Source: Nocardia sp. BMG51109 (GTDB taxonomy: Bacteria; Actinomycetota; Actinomycetes; Mycobacteriales; Mycobacteriaceae). From it: a DNA stretch of 64,000 bases. Position 1 is the stretch's first letter, and the number at the start of each line of letters is the position of its first letter. The translations under genes and the position numbers were made by a program. Positions 8,671 through 17,970 of the stretch are shown in pieces. The notes under the pieces are model-generated. The model was not told the DNA's origin, did not search any database, and was given only the letters and a program-made list of their open reading frames with translations. The DNA is taken from NCBI RefSeq assembly GCF_000526215.1, contig NZ_JAFQ01000004.1:3162001-3226000 (forward strand), read 5' to 3'.

Positions 8671-9162
8671 CTATCGAACGTAGCGCAACCAGCGATACCG
8701 CGTCCCGGAGCGGGACGTGCGCCAGCCGCTGTCGGAATCGATCCGCCACTCGGGGCCCACGGCCGGCGCGTAGGCATCGCCGGCGACCTCGGCGTCCACC
8801 TCGGTGACCACCAGCTCGGTGGCGTGATCCATTGCCGCCCGGTAGATTTCGCCGCCGCCCATCACCCAGGCCAGTTCGCCGCAGGCCAGGCGCAGCGCCT
8901 CCGCCGGCGATCCGGCCCGCTCGGCCCCCGCGGCCGCCCAGTCCGGCTGCCGGGTGACGACGATATTGCGCCGATTCGGCAGCGGCCGGGCCCGCGCGGG
9001 CAGCGAATCCCAGGTGCGCCGCCCCATCACCACCGGATGCCCCGAGGTGACGTTCTTGAAGTGCGCCATATCCTCGGGGACTCGCCAGGGAATGGCGTTG
9101 TCGGCGCCGATGACTCCGTCGGGCGTCTGGGCCCAGATCAAACCGACCCGTCGCGGACTCAT
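8671..9162 (-). CDS. folA: Dihydrofolate reductase
   Basis: 163 residues; reduces dihydrofolate to tetrahydrofolate with NADPH and recycles the folate oxidised by thymidylate synthase. The family motifs are clear: IWAQTPDGVIGADNAIPW at the N-terminus, EDMAHFKNVTSGHPVVMGRR, and VMGGGEIY for cofactor binding. The ATG at 9162 is preceded by GGGAG. It lies 31 bases downstream of thyA on the same strand, the usual thyA-folA operon. The ending DSGWRTSRSGTRYRWLRYVR is somewhat more basic than in mycobacterial homologues. No oddities in the active-site region. Confidence 0.95.
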   Translation of the reverse strand: MSPRRVGLIWAQTPDGVIGADNAIPWRVPEDMAHFKNVTSGHPVVMGRRTWDSLPARARPLPNRRNIVVTRQPDWAAAGAERAGSPAEALRLACGELAWVMGGGEIYRAAMDHATELVVTEVDAEVAGDAYAPAVGPEWRIDSDSGWRTSRSGTRYRWLRYVR

Positions 9163-9193
9163 CGGGCAGCTCCCGCGCGGACGACGTCCGGCG

Positions 9194-10000
9194 TCATACC
9201 GCGACCGGCGCCTTGATGGCCGGATGATGCTGGTAGCCGGGAACTTCCACGTCCTCGTAGGCGTAGTCGAACAGCGACGGCGCCCGCCGCAGCCGCAGCC
9301 GCGGGAACGGATAGGGCTCCCGCCCGAGCTGCTCGCGCACCTGCTCGACGTGGTTGTCGTAGATGTGGCAGTCGCCGCCGGTCCAGATGAAGTCGCCGGG
9401 TTCGAATCCGGCCTGCTGGGCCACCATGTGGGTGAGCAGCGCGTAGCTGGCGATATTGAACGGCACACCCAGGAACAGATCCGCGCTGCGCTGATACAGC
9501 TGGCACGACAGCCTGCCGCCGGCGACGTGGAACTGGAACAGCGCGTGGCACGGTGCCAGCGCCATCTTGTCCAGCTCGGCGACGTTCCACGCCGAGACGA
9601 TCATCCGCCGCGAGTCCGGGTCGGTGCGCAGCGTGTGCAGGATCTGCGAGATCTGGTCGATGTGCGATCCGTCGGGCGTCGGCCAGGAGCGCCACTGGAC
9701 GCCGTATACCGGACCCAGTTCGCCGTCGGGCGCGGCCCATTCGTCCCAGATGGTGACCCCGTGCTCGCGCAGCCATCCGACGTTCGAATCGCCGCGCAGG
9801 AACCACAGCAGCTCGTAGACGATCGACTTCAGGTGCACCCGCTTGGTGGTGATCAGCGGGAAACCGGCCGACAGGTCGTAGCGCAGCTGATGCCCGAAGA
9901 CGCTGCGGGTGCCGGTGCCGGTGCGATCGGCCTTCGGCGTTCCGGTGTCCAGCACATGCCGCAGCAGGTCCTCGTACTGGGTGTCGGGAGGGCCGTCCAT
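9194..10000 (-). CDS. thyA: Thymidylate synthase
   Basis: 268 residues; methylates dUMP to dTMP using methylene-tetrahydrofolate. Visible motifs are [11 protein letters not shown] (phosphate-binding arginine), the [12 protein letters not shown] region, the catalytic cysteine in [12 protein letters not shown], and [20 protein letters not shown] with [10 protein letters not shown] near the end. The start ATG at 10000 ([15 protein letters not shown]) gives the normal family length. It is the first gene of the thyA-folA operon and is divergent from cobF. Confidence 0.97.
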   Translation of the reverse strand: MDGPPDTQYEDLLRHVLDTGTPKADRTGTGTRSVFGHQLRYDLSAGFPLITTKRVHLKSIVYELLWFLRGDSNVGWLREHGVTIWDEWAAPDGELGPVYGVQWRSWPTPDGSHIDQISQILHTLRTDPDSRRMIVSAWNVAELDKMALAPCHALFQFHVAGGRLSCQLYQRSADLFLGVPFNIASYALLTHMVAQQAGFEPGDFIWTGGDCHIYDNHVEQVREQLGREPYPFPRLRLRRAPSLFDYAYEDVEVPGYQHHPAIKAPVAV

Positions 10001-10068
10001 GGCCGTCCAGCTTACGCACGGGCAACCGGTCGCGATCGGGCACCGCCGCGCCTGGCAAGCTGGTCGGC

Positions 10069-10821
10069 GTGCGGCAGCTCTACGTGATCGGGATCGGAGC
10101 GGGCGACCCGGCCCAGGTGACGGTGCAGGCCATCGAGGCCCTGCGCCGTGTCGACGTGTTCTTCGTGATCGGCAAGGGCGATGCGAAACAGGAGCTGGTC
10201 GAGGTGCGCACCGCGATCCTCGCCGCGCACACCGACCGTCCGTACCGGATGCGGGAGATCCCCGATCCGCCCCGCGAGCGCATGGTCGGGGACGGGGACT
10301 ATCGCGGGGTGGTCGAGGACTGGCACGAGCGCCGCGCCGCGCTGCTGGAGGAGGCGTTCGCCGAGACCGACGGCGTCGGCGGCATTCTCGTGTGGGGCGA
10401 CCCGTCGCTGTACGACAGCACCCTGCGCATGGTCCGGCGGGTCGCCGAACGCGGCGCACAGCGGTTCGACCTCGAGGTGATTCCCGGTGTCACCAGTGCG
10501 CAGGCGCTGGCCGCGCGGCACCGCATCGTCCTGCACGACATCGGCGAGCCCGTGCACATCACCACCGGCCGCCGGCTGCGCGAGAAGGGCGTCGCCCCAG
10601 GCGAATCCACGCTGGTGATGCTCGACGGCGAATGCTCGTTCACCACCGTCCCCGGCGACGACCTGCACATCTGGTGGGGCGCCTACCTGGGCATGCCCGA
10701 CGAGACCTTGATCGAGGGCCCACTGCGGTCCGTCGAGGACCGAATCACGCACCGCCGCAAGGAATTACGCGACGCAAAGGGGTGGATCATGGACATCTAC
10801 CTACTGCGCCGGGTTGATTAG
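10069..10821 (+). CDS. cobF: Precorrin-6A synthase (deacetylating)
   Basis: 250 residues; an S-adenosylmethionine-dependent tetrapyrrole methylase that methylates C1 of precorrin-5 and releases acetate in aerobic cobalamin synthesis. It has the methylase glycine motif VIGIGAGDP at the N-terminus, [13 protein letters not shown], and the CobF-type segment [18 protein letters not shown]. The C-terminus [10 protein letters not shown] is typical. A GTG start is used. The 68-base gap to divergent thyA must hold both promoters. No other cob genes are in the window, so it stands apart from the main pathway cluster. Confidence 0.93.
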   Translation: MRQLYVIGIGAGDPAQVTVQAIEALRRVDVFFVIGKGDAKQELVEVRTAILAAHTDRPYRMREIPDPPRERMVGDGDYRGVVEDWHERRAALLEEAFAETDGVGGILVWGDPSLYDSTLRMVRRVAERGAQRFDLEVIPGVTSAQALAARHRIVLHDIGEPVHITTGRRLREKGVAPGESTLVMLDGECSFTTVPGDDLHIWWGAYLGMPDETLIEGPLRSVEDRITHRRKELRDAKGWIMDIYLLRRVD

Positions 10822-11342
10822 TACAGCACCGTTACCCCCGTCATTCCGGTGGTCACCTCCGTCACTCCGGCCTGCTTTCGGACGGAATCCACAGGTGCCG
10901 GAGAAGAATTCCGGCCGAAATCATGCCGGGAGGCCGTAGGCCGTAGGCCGGTGACGAGTGGCGCCGCAGTATTGGGCCGCCGGTTCGGTTCCGGTCACGT
11001 CGTCGCGAGCGTTCGTCGAGAAACCCGTCGGATCGCGATCGATCAGCGGAATTCCCGCGCGTCCACCGGCCTACTGCCGTGCGTGGGTGCCTTCGGCCCG
11101 GTGTGGGTCGGCTGCCGCAGCGAGGTGTATGCGGTCCATGCCGATCCCGCGTCGGCCCGTTGTCGGCGGCACACCCGCATTCGGCTGGGCATACAGCCGA
11201 TGCGTGGCGGCATGCGCGGATCGGCCGGTCGCCTCACCCGGCGAATTCCGGCATTCGGCCGATGAATTCCGATTCCGGACATCCGGGAAGCGTGTCGGTA
11301 CGAATCTCTCTCGAAGGCGGGGGTTCGCGAGAGAGGTCGTTC
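10822..11342. other. Intergenic region without a recognisable gene
   Basis: No frame here looks protein-like. It begins with two imperfect 21-bp copies of a sequence built on CCGTCATTCCGG (about 10832-10872) and has a short direct repeat GCCGTAGGCC at about 10931-10950. Just before the next gene, TCTCTCG and CGAGAGA form an inverted repeat around a G-rich loop (about 11309-11337), next to the ribosome site. Confidence 0.5.
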
Positions 11343-12163
11343 ATGGCAGTGCAGCGTTCCGTGGTCTCGATGCGGTGGTTCAACGGCCGGTGGTTCAACG
11401 GCCGTCGACTCGGGCATACCGGATCATTGCTGGTCATCGGTGTTGTTCCGCTGTCAGTAGGGCTCGCCCAAGCCGCCCCTGCCGAGGCAGGCGCTCCACC
11501 GCCCGCCGTCGCCGGGCGAGTGGCTTCGCGCCGGTAGCCGAGCGCAACGGTGTAGGCGGAAATCGGCCGATCCCGGTCGGCGCGCTCGAGCCGGTCGATC
11601 CGGGCGTCCTGCATCTGCCGGATTTCTCGGCCGCGCCCGTCGCGCCGATCGAGGCGCCCGAGGGCACGATCCGCATCGGGTCCGCGGTGGTCCCTCGTCC
11701 CGATGTCCTCGATCCCGGAACTGCCGCGCAGATCAACGATTCCGCAGCCCGGGCGGAGGCGGCCTTGGCCCAGGAGCTGGACTCGACCGGGCTCCCGGCG
11801 AGCCGCTCGGACCGCATCGCCGCCGACACCCTCGGCGGCGCGGCCGCCGGAGCCGCGGTCGGTGCGGGCGTCAGCAGTCCGATCGCGGCCACCGGCGCGC
11901 TGGTCGGCGGGGTCGCGGGCCTCGTCGCCGGGGTGCCGTTCCTCCCGGCCGGCCTGGTGGTCGTCCCGGCACTCGGCGCAGCGATCGGCGCCGCTGTTGT
12001 CACGGTCCCCGCCGCGGCCGTGGGCGCGGCCGCGGGTGCCGGCGTCGGCGCCATCGAGGGCGCACTCGCCCCCGCGACCGTCCCGGCCGATCAGCCAGGC
12101 GGCGACCATGCGGATGCCGCCGGTCAACCGGGCGCTTCCGACCAGGTGAGCGCAGTCGAATAG
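11343..12163 (+). pseudogene. Secreted glycine-zipper protein, frameshifted after the signal peptide
   Basis: The ATG at 11343 follows AGAGAGG and opens a signal peptide: basic MRWFNGRWFNGRR, then hydrophobic LLVIGVVPLSVGLAQA and an Ala-rich cleavage region. That frame stops at 11537. From about 11520 another frame continues as a plausible mature protein (GFAPVAERNGVGG, then PDFSAAPVAPIEAPEGTIR) ending in a glycine-zipper segment of about 70 small residues, and stops at 12163. Together they match the layout of the intact secreted protein at 50132-50779. One indel near 11510-11530 therefore breaks a secreted or envelope protein of unknown function; a sequencing error is the alternative. Confidence 0.65.
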
Positions 12164-12390
12164 TCGGACGCTGCCGATCGGTTCTGCATCGCCGGAGGGG
12201 CGAATGCTGTCGTTTGTCCGGTGCCCTCGGCCGGTTGGACACAGTTGGATAGTTGGACGTTGCCGATTGGTTCTGCATCGCCGGTCGGGCGGGTGCTGTT
12301 GCTTGTCCGATGCCGTCGGTTGGGGTGGGCGCAGTTGGGTAGTCGGATGTAGCCGATTGGTTCGGCGTTACTGGTCGGGCGGGCGCAGTC
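12152..12390 (+). repeat. Tandem repeat, about 90 bp x 2.6, starting at the preceding stop codon
   Basis: Units begin at about 12152, 12241 and 12331 with GCAGTCGAATAG, ACAGTTGGATAG and GCAGTTGGGTAG, and then share GTCGGACGCTGCCGAT-like and GGTTCTGCATCGCCGG-like segments. The third is cut short near 12390. The first unit contains the last codons and the TAG of the secreted-protein pseudogene, so the gene end itself has been amplified. No CDS is carried. Confidence 0.85.
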
Positions 12391-12460
12391 TCGCAGCGCA
12401 CATCGCTGCGATCCACGGTGGACGATCGCCGATGTCGGTGGTGGGCGGTAGTCTGCGGGG

Positions 12461-13327
12461 GTGCCCGAGTTACCCGAAATCGTGGCGCTCGAGCGATTCT
12501 TGGCCGAGCATGCGGTGGGCGCGGTTGTCGGGCGGGTGGATGTCGCGGCGCTGAGCGTGCTGAAGACGTTCGATCCGCCGATCACCGCGCTGTCCGGTCG
12601 TGACGTGACGGCGTCGGGGCACTGGGGCAAACACCTGGGTCTGCGCTGCGGCGAGCTGTGGCTGATCACGCACCTGTCCCGGGGCGGCTGGCTGCGCTGG
12701 ATCGATGAGCCGAGCCCGAACCCGCCCAAGCCGGGCCGCGGCCCGCTGGCGCTGCGGATGCACTTCTTCACGCCCGAGGGCGCCACCCCGGCCTTCGACC
12801 TGACCGAGGCGGGCACCAAGAAGCGGCTCGCGGTATGGATCGTGTCCGATCCGCAGGAGGTTCCCGGGATCGCCCGGCTCGGCCCCGATGCGCTGGCGGT
12901 CGGGGAGGATCAGTTCGCCGAGATCCTGCGCGGCACCTCGCAGCGACTGAAGACCGCGCTCGCCGACCAGGCGCTGCTCGCCGGCATCGGCAACGCCTAT
13001 TCCGACGAGATCCTGCACACCGCGAAGCTGTCCCCGTTCGCCACCGCGGGCACCCTCGGCCCCGAGAAGACGGCGCAGCTCTACGCTGCCATGCGCGCCG
13101 TTCTCACCGATGCGGTGGACCGCTCCGTCGGCCAGGACGCCGCCCGGCTCAAGGGCGAGAAACGCTCGGGCATGCGGGTGCACGCCCGTACCGGTCTGCC
13201 GTGCCCGGTCTGCGGCGACACGGTCCGCGAGGTCGCCTACGCCGACAAGTCGTTCCAGTACTGCCCCACCTGCCAGACCGGCGGAAAGATCCTCGCCGAC
13301 CGCCGAATGTCGCGGCTGCTGAAGTAG
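12461..13327 (+). CDS. Fpg/Nei-family DNA glycosylase
   Basis: 288 residues. The N-terminus PELPEI carries the catalytic proline and glutamate of formamidopyrimidine-DNA glycosylase/endonuclease VIII enzymes, which excise oxidised bases and cut the backbone. A GTG start is used. The helix-two-turn-helix region ALADQALLAGIGNAYSDEIL is complete, and the C-terminal zinc finger has Cys at about 248, 251, 268 and 271. The start DVAALSVLKTFDPPITAL and the relation to the Rv0944-type branch suggest it is the second Fpg-like enzyme of these genomes rather than main MutM. Its last codons are the first unit of a downstream repeat array. Confidence 0.92.
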   Translation: MPELPEIVALERFLAEHAVGAVVGRVDVAALSVLKTFDPPITALSGRDVTASGHWGKHLGLRCGELWLITHLSRGGWLRWIDEPSPNPPKPGRGPLALRMHFFTPEGATPAFDLTEAGTKKRLAVWIVSDPQEVPGIARLGPDALAVGEDQFAEILRGTSQRLKTALADQALLAGIGNAYSDEILHTAKLSPFATAGTLGPEKTAQLYAAMRAVLTDAVDRSVGQDAARLKGEKRSGMRVHARTGLPCPVCGDTVREVAYADKSFQYCPTCQTGGKILADRRMSRLLK

Positions 13328-13669
13328 ATCCGGCGGCCGCGACGACACCCGATGCGGGGCCGCTACTCCGAGTCCGCCGAATGTCGGGGTGGCTGAGTGG
13401 ACCCGGCAGGGCCGCGGCGTCGCCCGGTGCTGGTTCGCTCCGGGTCTTCGAATATTGCTGCTGCTGAAGTAGATCCAGCGGCCGCGGTGACACCCAGTGT
13501 CGGCTCGCTACTCCGAGTCCACCGAATGTCGCGGCGGCTGAGTAGACCCGGCAGGGCCGCAGTGTCACCCGTACTGGTCCGCCACTTCGAGGCTTTCGAA
13601 TGTTGCTGCTGCTGAAAATAATCACCGGTGGGCCGCAGCGACATACGGTGCCGGGCAGCCACTCGCAAG
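13303..13669 (+). repeat. Tandem repeat, about 73 bp x 5, starting inside the fpg 3' end
   Basis: Units start at 13303, 13377, 13448, 13522 and 13596, each with a version of CCGAATGTCGCGGCTGCTGA, the last codons of the glycosylase. Units 1, 3 and 5 share GCTGCTGAAGTAGATC-like text, while units 2 and 4 share GGCTGAGTAGACCCGG-like text, so the array grew as a 145-bp dimer. Unit 1 holds the true stop; later units carry stop-like copies. It fills the 400-base gap before the convergent esterase. Confidence 0.9.
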
Positions 13670-13727
13670 CCTCGGTCGTCCATTCACCCGCCACGGCACC
13701 TGATGCCCGTCGCGGGTTCGCCGGGGA

Positions 13728-15236
13728 TCAGGTCAGCGCTGGGACCCGGACTCCTTCCCAGGTAAGGCGTTTCGTGCGATCGGGATCGACCTCGACGCGG
13801 GCGGGGTGGTCCATGATCCGGGTGCTGCGCCGCTGCTCGGTGTACTCCGGCCAGGACGCGAGCGGTTTTCCGGTGCGCGCGAACGACAACCAGTTGTCCT
13901 GGAATTCGTTCTGTACCGCGAGGAATCCGCGATAACCACCGGCCGCGGTCAGGACCCGTCCCACCGAAGAGTCCACGCCACCGAACACCGGGATCAGATC
14001 GAGCGCGTGCGTCGCGCCGAACCCGGCTATTCGCACCGCGCGCGGGGAGAAATCGAGGCGGTAGGAATAGGCGGGCGCGTGCCGGCTGTGTCCCGCCAGG
14101 ACCTCGACGGTCGGCCGCCAGAACACGAAGTCGCCGCCCATCCGCACCGCCACCTTGCGGGCCGGATAGCCGGGGTAGGCCGCGACGACCCGTCGTTCGA
14201 GTTCGCTTCCGCCGCACCGGGTCAGGGCGGTGTGCAGCTGCTCCTCGGTGGTGGGCAGCGACCGGTCGAACCGCTGGAACAACGTGCCCTCGTTGCGATT
14301 CGTGCCGATGATCAGCGGCAGCGCCTGCGCGCTCCCGTCGGCGAACGCGTCGATCGGCGTGCGCGGCAGGTAGTCTCCGTCCGCGACCGGTGCGATCGGA
14401 AAACTGCCCGGCTGCTCCCACAGCACCTTACCGATCGCCCGGCTGACGCCCTTGCGAATATCGTTGGCGCTCAGGGCCGTCAGCGCGGTGGCGGTGTCCC
14501 CCGGTGCGACATCGAGCTTCTCGAGGCACAGCCGCGCGAACCGGCGTCCTTCGTCGGCCGTCAGCGCCCAGTCGGCGGGCGGGCTCTCCGCGATGCCGCG
14601 GTGGAACAGCCCGGCGGCCGCCGGTGTGGCGAACAGGCTCACCACCGCGTGGCCCCCTGCGGATTCGCCGAAGATGGTGACATTGCCGGGATCTCCGCCG
14701 AACGCCGCGATATTGCGCTGCACCCACTCCAGCGCCGCGACCTGGTCGCGCAGGCCCAGGTTCGAGTCGAAAGTCCGTGCCGCAGTGGAAAATTCGCTGA
14801 AATCGACATATCCGAAGGCGCCGAGCCGATAGTTCATCGACACCACGATCACGTCGCCGCGCAGCGCCAGCCGCGCACCCGAGTACAGCCCGAGCGCCGA
14901 GGTGCCGAAGACGTACCCGCCGCCGTGGATGAACACCATCACCGGGCGCGGTGCCGACGACGGCGCGGCCGGGGCGGTGACGTTCAGCGTCAGGCAGTCC
15001 TCCCCGGTCGGCTGGATGTAGCGCGGGCCGATCCGCGCACCGTCGCGGTGCTGCACGGCCGCGAAGCCGAAGTCGGTCGTCTCGCGGACCCCGGACCAGG
15101 GCCGCACCGGCTGCGGCGCACGGAAGCGCAGCTCCCCGACCGGGGGAGCGGCGTAGGGAATCGACCGCCAGCGCAACACGCGACGGCCACGATGGCCGCG
15201 GACGACGCCCTCGGCGGTCGGAATATCTGTTACCAC
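13728..15236 (-). CDS. Type-B carboxylesterase/lipase
   Basis: About 502 residues of the alpha/beta-hydrolase carboxylesterase family. The oxyanion loop FIHGGGYVFG, the nucleophile elbow GESAGGHA and the acid segment IIGTNRNEGTLF are present, and ATHALDLIPVFGG supplies the histidine. The N-terminal EGVVRGHRGRRVLRWRSIPYA is typical. No signal peptide is seen, so it is probably cytoplasmic. The start is uncertain; the GTG at 15236 is chosen because the frame upstream overlaps the small DUF2630 gene on the same strand and has no ATG with a ribosome site. Substrate unknown. Confidence 0.85.
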   Translation of the reverse strand: MVTDIPTAEGVVRGHRGRRVLRWRSIPYAAPPVGELRFRAPQPVRPWSGVRETTDFGFAAVQHRDGARIGPRYIQPTGEDCLTLNVTAPAAPSSAPRPVMVFIHGGGYVFGTSALGLYSGARLALRGDVIVVSMNYRLGAFGYVDFSEFSTAARTFDSNLGLRDQVAALEWVQRNIAAFGGDPGNVTIFGESAGGHAVVSLFATPAAAGLFHRGIAESPPADWALTADEGRRFARLCLEKLDVAPGDTATALTALSANDIRKGVSRAIGKVLWEQPGSFPIAPVADGDYLPRTPIDAFADGSAQALPLIIGTNRNEGTLFQRFDRSLPTTEEQLHTALTRCGGSELERRVVAAYPGYPARKVAVRMGGDFVFWRPTVEVLAGHSRHAPAYSYRLDFSPRAVRIAGFGATHALDLIPVFGGVDSSVGRVLTAAGGYRGFLAVQNEFQDNWLSFARTGKPLASWPEYTEQRRSTRIMDHPARVEVDPDRTKRLTWEGVRVPALT

Positions 15237-15253
15237 CCCGCCGATCGTAGCTG

Positions 15254-15499
15254 TTACTGGAGGTAACCCTCGACCTGCTTGGCGGATCCGGCCTGTGCCT
15301 CGTCCGGATTCTCGCCGCGATCGGTGCTGGCCCGCCGCTGGCGCAGCAGATCCCAGCACTGGTCCAGCATCACCTCGAGATCGGCCAGCTGTGCGCGCTC
15401 GCGCTCCGGATCGAGCGCCCCGCTCTCGGTCTTGGACCGCAGCTGATGCTCACGATCCACCAGGTCCTTGATGCGCGTGAGGATGTCCTGTTCGGTCAT
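15254..15499 (-). CDS. DUF2630 family protein
   Basis: 81 residues, mostly charged and helical. It begins MTEQDILTRIKDLVDREHQL and contains RERAQLADLEVMLDQCWDLLRQRRA, the layout of the actinobacterial DUF2630 family. Two amphipathic helices suggest a small coiled coil. The function of the family is not known. It is directly upstream of the esterase on the same strand and may be co-transcribed with it. Confidence 0.85.
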   Translation of the reverse strand: MTEQDILTRIKDLVDREHQLRSKTESGALDPERERAQLADLEVMLDQCWDLLRQRRASTDRGENPDEAQAGSAKQVEGYLQ

Positions 15500-15836
15500 G
15501 CGTACATGCTACGACCGATTCGGTTCACCGGTCGGTACATGCCTGCTCACAGGCTGCGGGGCATCCCCGCGACCGGCCTCGGTCGCCCACGCGGCGCCGG
15601 AGGACGCGGGAGCGACCGTTGCGCCCGCAAGCTGCGCCAACACGACCACATCTCGCGCGGCCGGGGAGACACGCTCCGGCATCCCGAGCCGCCGGCGACG
15701 GATCGGCTGTGCTTGTCGGTGCGGCGCACGGCAGTGTCATGCGGGCGGGAACGCATATCGCATGCCCGCACCCGAAGTAACCACCGGAGACCGCCGTGCC
15801 CGCAGAGCTGTGGCCGGTCCCGAGCTGGTTCGTAGG
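15500..15836. other. Intergenic region, nothing recognised
   Basis: These 337 bases lie between the start of the DUF2630 gene and the end of the MocR-type regulator. I see no convincing gene, hairpin or repeat; the small frames on both strands are arginine-rich shadows. It should hold the promoter of the DUF2630-esterase pair. Confidence 0.4.
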
Positions 15837-17210
15837 TCAGCATTGCGCCAGGACCTCTCCGGCGATCCGGATCGCGGTATGCAGATCGGCCTGTGGTACG
15901 GCCGAATATCCCAGGGGCACACCGAAAGTCCGCTGTCGGCCGATGTGGTAGCGGGCCAGTCCGTCGAGCAGGACACCGCCTCGTCTCGCGGCCGCGACCG
16001 CCCGCTGCTCGGCGGCTACCGACGGAAGCGGCACCACCACATGGGATCCGGCATCGTCGCCGAGTACGTCCAGTCCGCGGCCACGCAACTCGTCGACGAC
16101 GATGGCCCGGCGTGGCGGCATCGCGCGGCGCAGCCGGCGTAGGTGGCGGGCCAGGTCGCCGTGACGGGCCAGTTCGGCGACGACCGACTGGCCGACCGGG
16201 GCGGGTCCGGTTCCGGTGTATTCACGATGCGCCACTACGGCTTTCGCGATCCACGGCACCGCGACGAGCCAGCCCACCCCCAGCGCCGGGGTAAAGATCT
16301 TCGATGTGGTGCCCAGGTGTACCACCACATCCGGCGCCAGCGTCGCCAGCAGGGGCAGCGGCGCCGTGTCGTAGCGCAGTTCACCATCGTAGTCGTCCTC
16401 GATGACGAGAGCACCGGTGCGGCGGGCGAATTCGACCAGCTCCACGCGCCGCCCCGCCGGCATCCGCGCCCCGAGCGGAAACTGGTGCGCGGGAGTGCAA
16501 TACACGGCCTTGACGCCGGGTTCGATCAGATCGACGCGCAGCCCTTCGGCATCCACCGGTACCGGCAGCACCCGCATCCCGGCCGCTCGGAAGGCGCCGA
16601 CCGCGCGCTGATAGCCGGGATCCTCCATGGCCACGGTATCGCCGGGACGCAGCAGCGCACCGGCGAGTTCGCCCACGGCGGTGCTGGTGCCCGCGGTCGC
16701 CAGCACCACGGCGTCCTCGGTGGTGGCGAGGCCGCGATGCCGCAGCAGATGCTCGGCGACCGCAGCCCGGTACTCCGGATCGCCTCGTCTGTCCTTGCGC
16801 ACCAGCGGGATTCGATCCGATGCCGCCCGCCAAGCGCGGCGCCACGCGGCCCGGTCGATCGCCTCCGTGCAGGGCGCCCCGGATGCGAGATCGTATCGGG
16901 CGGTGTCGAATTCGTCGGCCGCCGCTGCGGTGCGATGTTCCGTCACCGGAGCGGGGGAGGCGGTGAGATAGGTGCCCGAACCGCGGCGGCCGGTCAGCCA
17001 CCCTTCGGCATGCAGCTGATCGAAGGCCGCGACCACCACGGTGCGGCTGACTCCGAGCCGGTTCGCCAGCGCCCGCGAGGACGGCAGCCGATCACCGCCG
17101 CGCAGCCGGCCCTCGATCGCCGCGGACCGCAGGCCGTGGGCGATCTGGACGGCCAGCGGGCGGGCCGCGCCGCGATCGAGGGCGAGCGGCAGGTCCTCCG
17201 GAACGGTCAC
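15837..17210 (-). CDS. MocR/PdxR-family regulator (GntR-aminotransferase fusion)
   Basis: 457 residues. The first 75 form a GntR winged helix (LPSSRALANRLGVSRTVVVAAF, then GWLTGRRGSGTYL). The rest is a fold-type I aminotransferase-like domain with the PLP lysine in HLGTTSKIFTPALGVGWL and the aspartate/tyrosine region IEDDYDGELRYD. Such proteins sense PLP or an amino compound. It is divergent from a pyridoxamine-oxidase-like flavoprotein; two palindromes lie in the 70-base gap, so the target is very likely that gene and itself. GTG start. Confidence 0.9.
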   Translation of the reverse strand: MTVPEDLPLALDRGAARPLAVQIAHGLRSAAIEGRLRGGDRLPSSRALANRLGVSRTVVVAAFDQLHAEGWLTGRRGSGTYLTASPAPVTEHRTAAAADEFDTARYDLASGAPCTEAIDRAAWRRAWRAASDRIPLVRKDRRGDPEYRAAVAEHLLRHRGLATTEDAVVLATAGTSTAVGELAGALLRPGDTVAMEDPGYQRAVGAFRAAGMRVLPVPVDAEGLRVDLIEPGVKAVYCTPAHQFPLGARMPAGRRVELVEFARRTGALVIEDDYDGELRYDTAPLPLLATLAPDVVVHLGTTSKIFTPALGVGWLVAVPWIAKAVVAHREYTGTGPAPVGQSVVAELARHGDLARHLRRLRRAMPPRRAIVVDELRGRGLDVLGDDAGSHVVVPLPSVAAEQRAVAAARRGGVLLDGLARYHIGRQRTFGVPLGYSAVPQADLHTAIRIAGEVLAQC

Positions 17211-17224
17211 GAAAGTGGTCTTTC

Positions 17225-17266
17225 ATTCTTGCGAAGAATTGGCCGTTTCATCATGCCATTGTGGCA
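17225..17266. promoter_or_regulatory. Two palindromes in the MocR / flavoprotein divergent promoter
   Basis: ATTCTTGCGAAGAAT (17225-17239) and TGCCATTGTGGCA (17254-17266) are both perfect palindromes around a 3-base centre. They lie between the two divergent start codons (17210 and 17281), where the MocR regulator and RNA polymerase must bind. The two sequences differ, so they may be sites for different proteins or for different states of one. Confidence 0.55.
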
Positions 17267-17280
17267 AACATGCTGGTGGT

Positions 17281-17970
17281 ATGACCGAGTCAGATGTTGT
17301 CCGGACCCCGCTCTCACCGACACCACGCAGCACCGTCACCCGTCAGCGCGCCCGCGCCACCACCGAGCGCGACGCCCTGGACGCCATCCTCGACGCCGGC
17401 CTGATCTGTCACCTCGGCGTCCTGCTCGACGGCGCGCCGGTGGTGCTCCCGACCACCTACGGCCGCGACGGCAACCTCCTCTACCTGCACGGATCCACCG
17501 GCGCCGGCAACCTGCGGGCCGCCCTCACCGGCCCGGTCTCGGTAGCCGTGACACACCTCGACGGCATCGTGTACGCCCGCTCGGCCATGCATTTCTCGAT
17601 GAACTACCGCTCGGCGGTGGTACACGGCCACCCGGTCGAACTCACCGACTCCGACGAGCGCCTGCACGCCCTCCGCACCATCGTCGACCACGTCGCCCCC
17701 GGCTCATGGGACCACGCCCGCCCACCGACGAAGAAGGAAATGGCCGCCACCGTCGTCCTCGCCCTCGACCTCACCGAGGCCTCGGTGAAGACCCGCACCG
17801 GCGACCCGGTCGACGACACCGACGACCTCGCCTCCGACACCTGGGCCGGCGTCCTCCCCCTCCGCAACATATTCGAAAACCCCATCCCCTCAGCTGATCT
17901 CGCCGTAAGTATCGACATCCCGGAGCATGTCCTCGCCCGCGTGTCAGGCACCCCGGTAAGCGCCGGGTAG
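17281..17970 (+). CDS. Pyridoxamine 5'-phosphate oxidase-like flavin split-barrel protein
   Basis: 229 residues. The domain GLICHLGVLLDGAPVVLPTTYG, LYLHGSTGAGNLRAAL and YRSAVVHGHPVEL matches FMN-binding split-barrel proteins of the PNPOx-like group found across actinobacteria. The partner regulator is of the PLP-binding MocR type, which favours a role in vitamin B6 or flavin metabolism, but the catalytic role of this branch is not established. The ATG at 17281 follows GGTGG closely. The 3' half is rich in Asp and Thr (DDTDDLASDTW). Confidence 0.85.
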   Translation: MTESDVVRTPLSPTPRSTVTRQRARATTERDALDAILDAGLICHLGVLLDGAPVVLPTTYGRDGNLLYLHGSTGAGNLRAALTGPVSVAVTHLDGIVYARSAMHFSMNYRSAVVHGHPVELTDSDERLHALRTIVDHVAPGSWDHARPPTKKEMAATVVLALDLTEASVKTRTGDPVDDTDDLASDTWAGVLPLRNIFENPIPSADLAVSIDIPEHVLARVSGTPVSAG

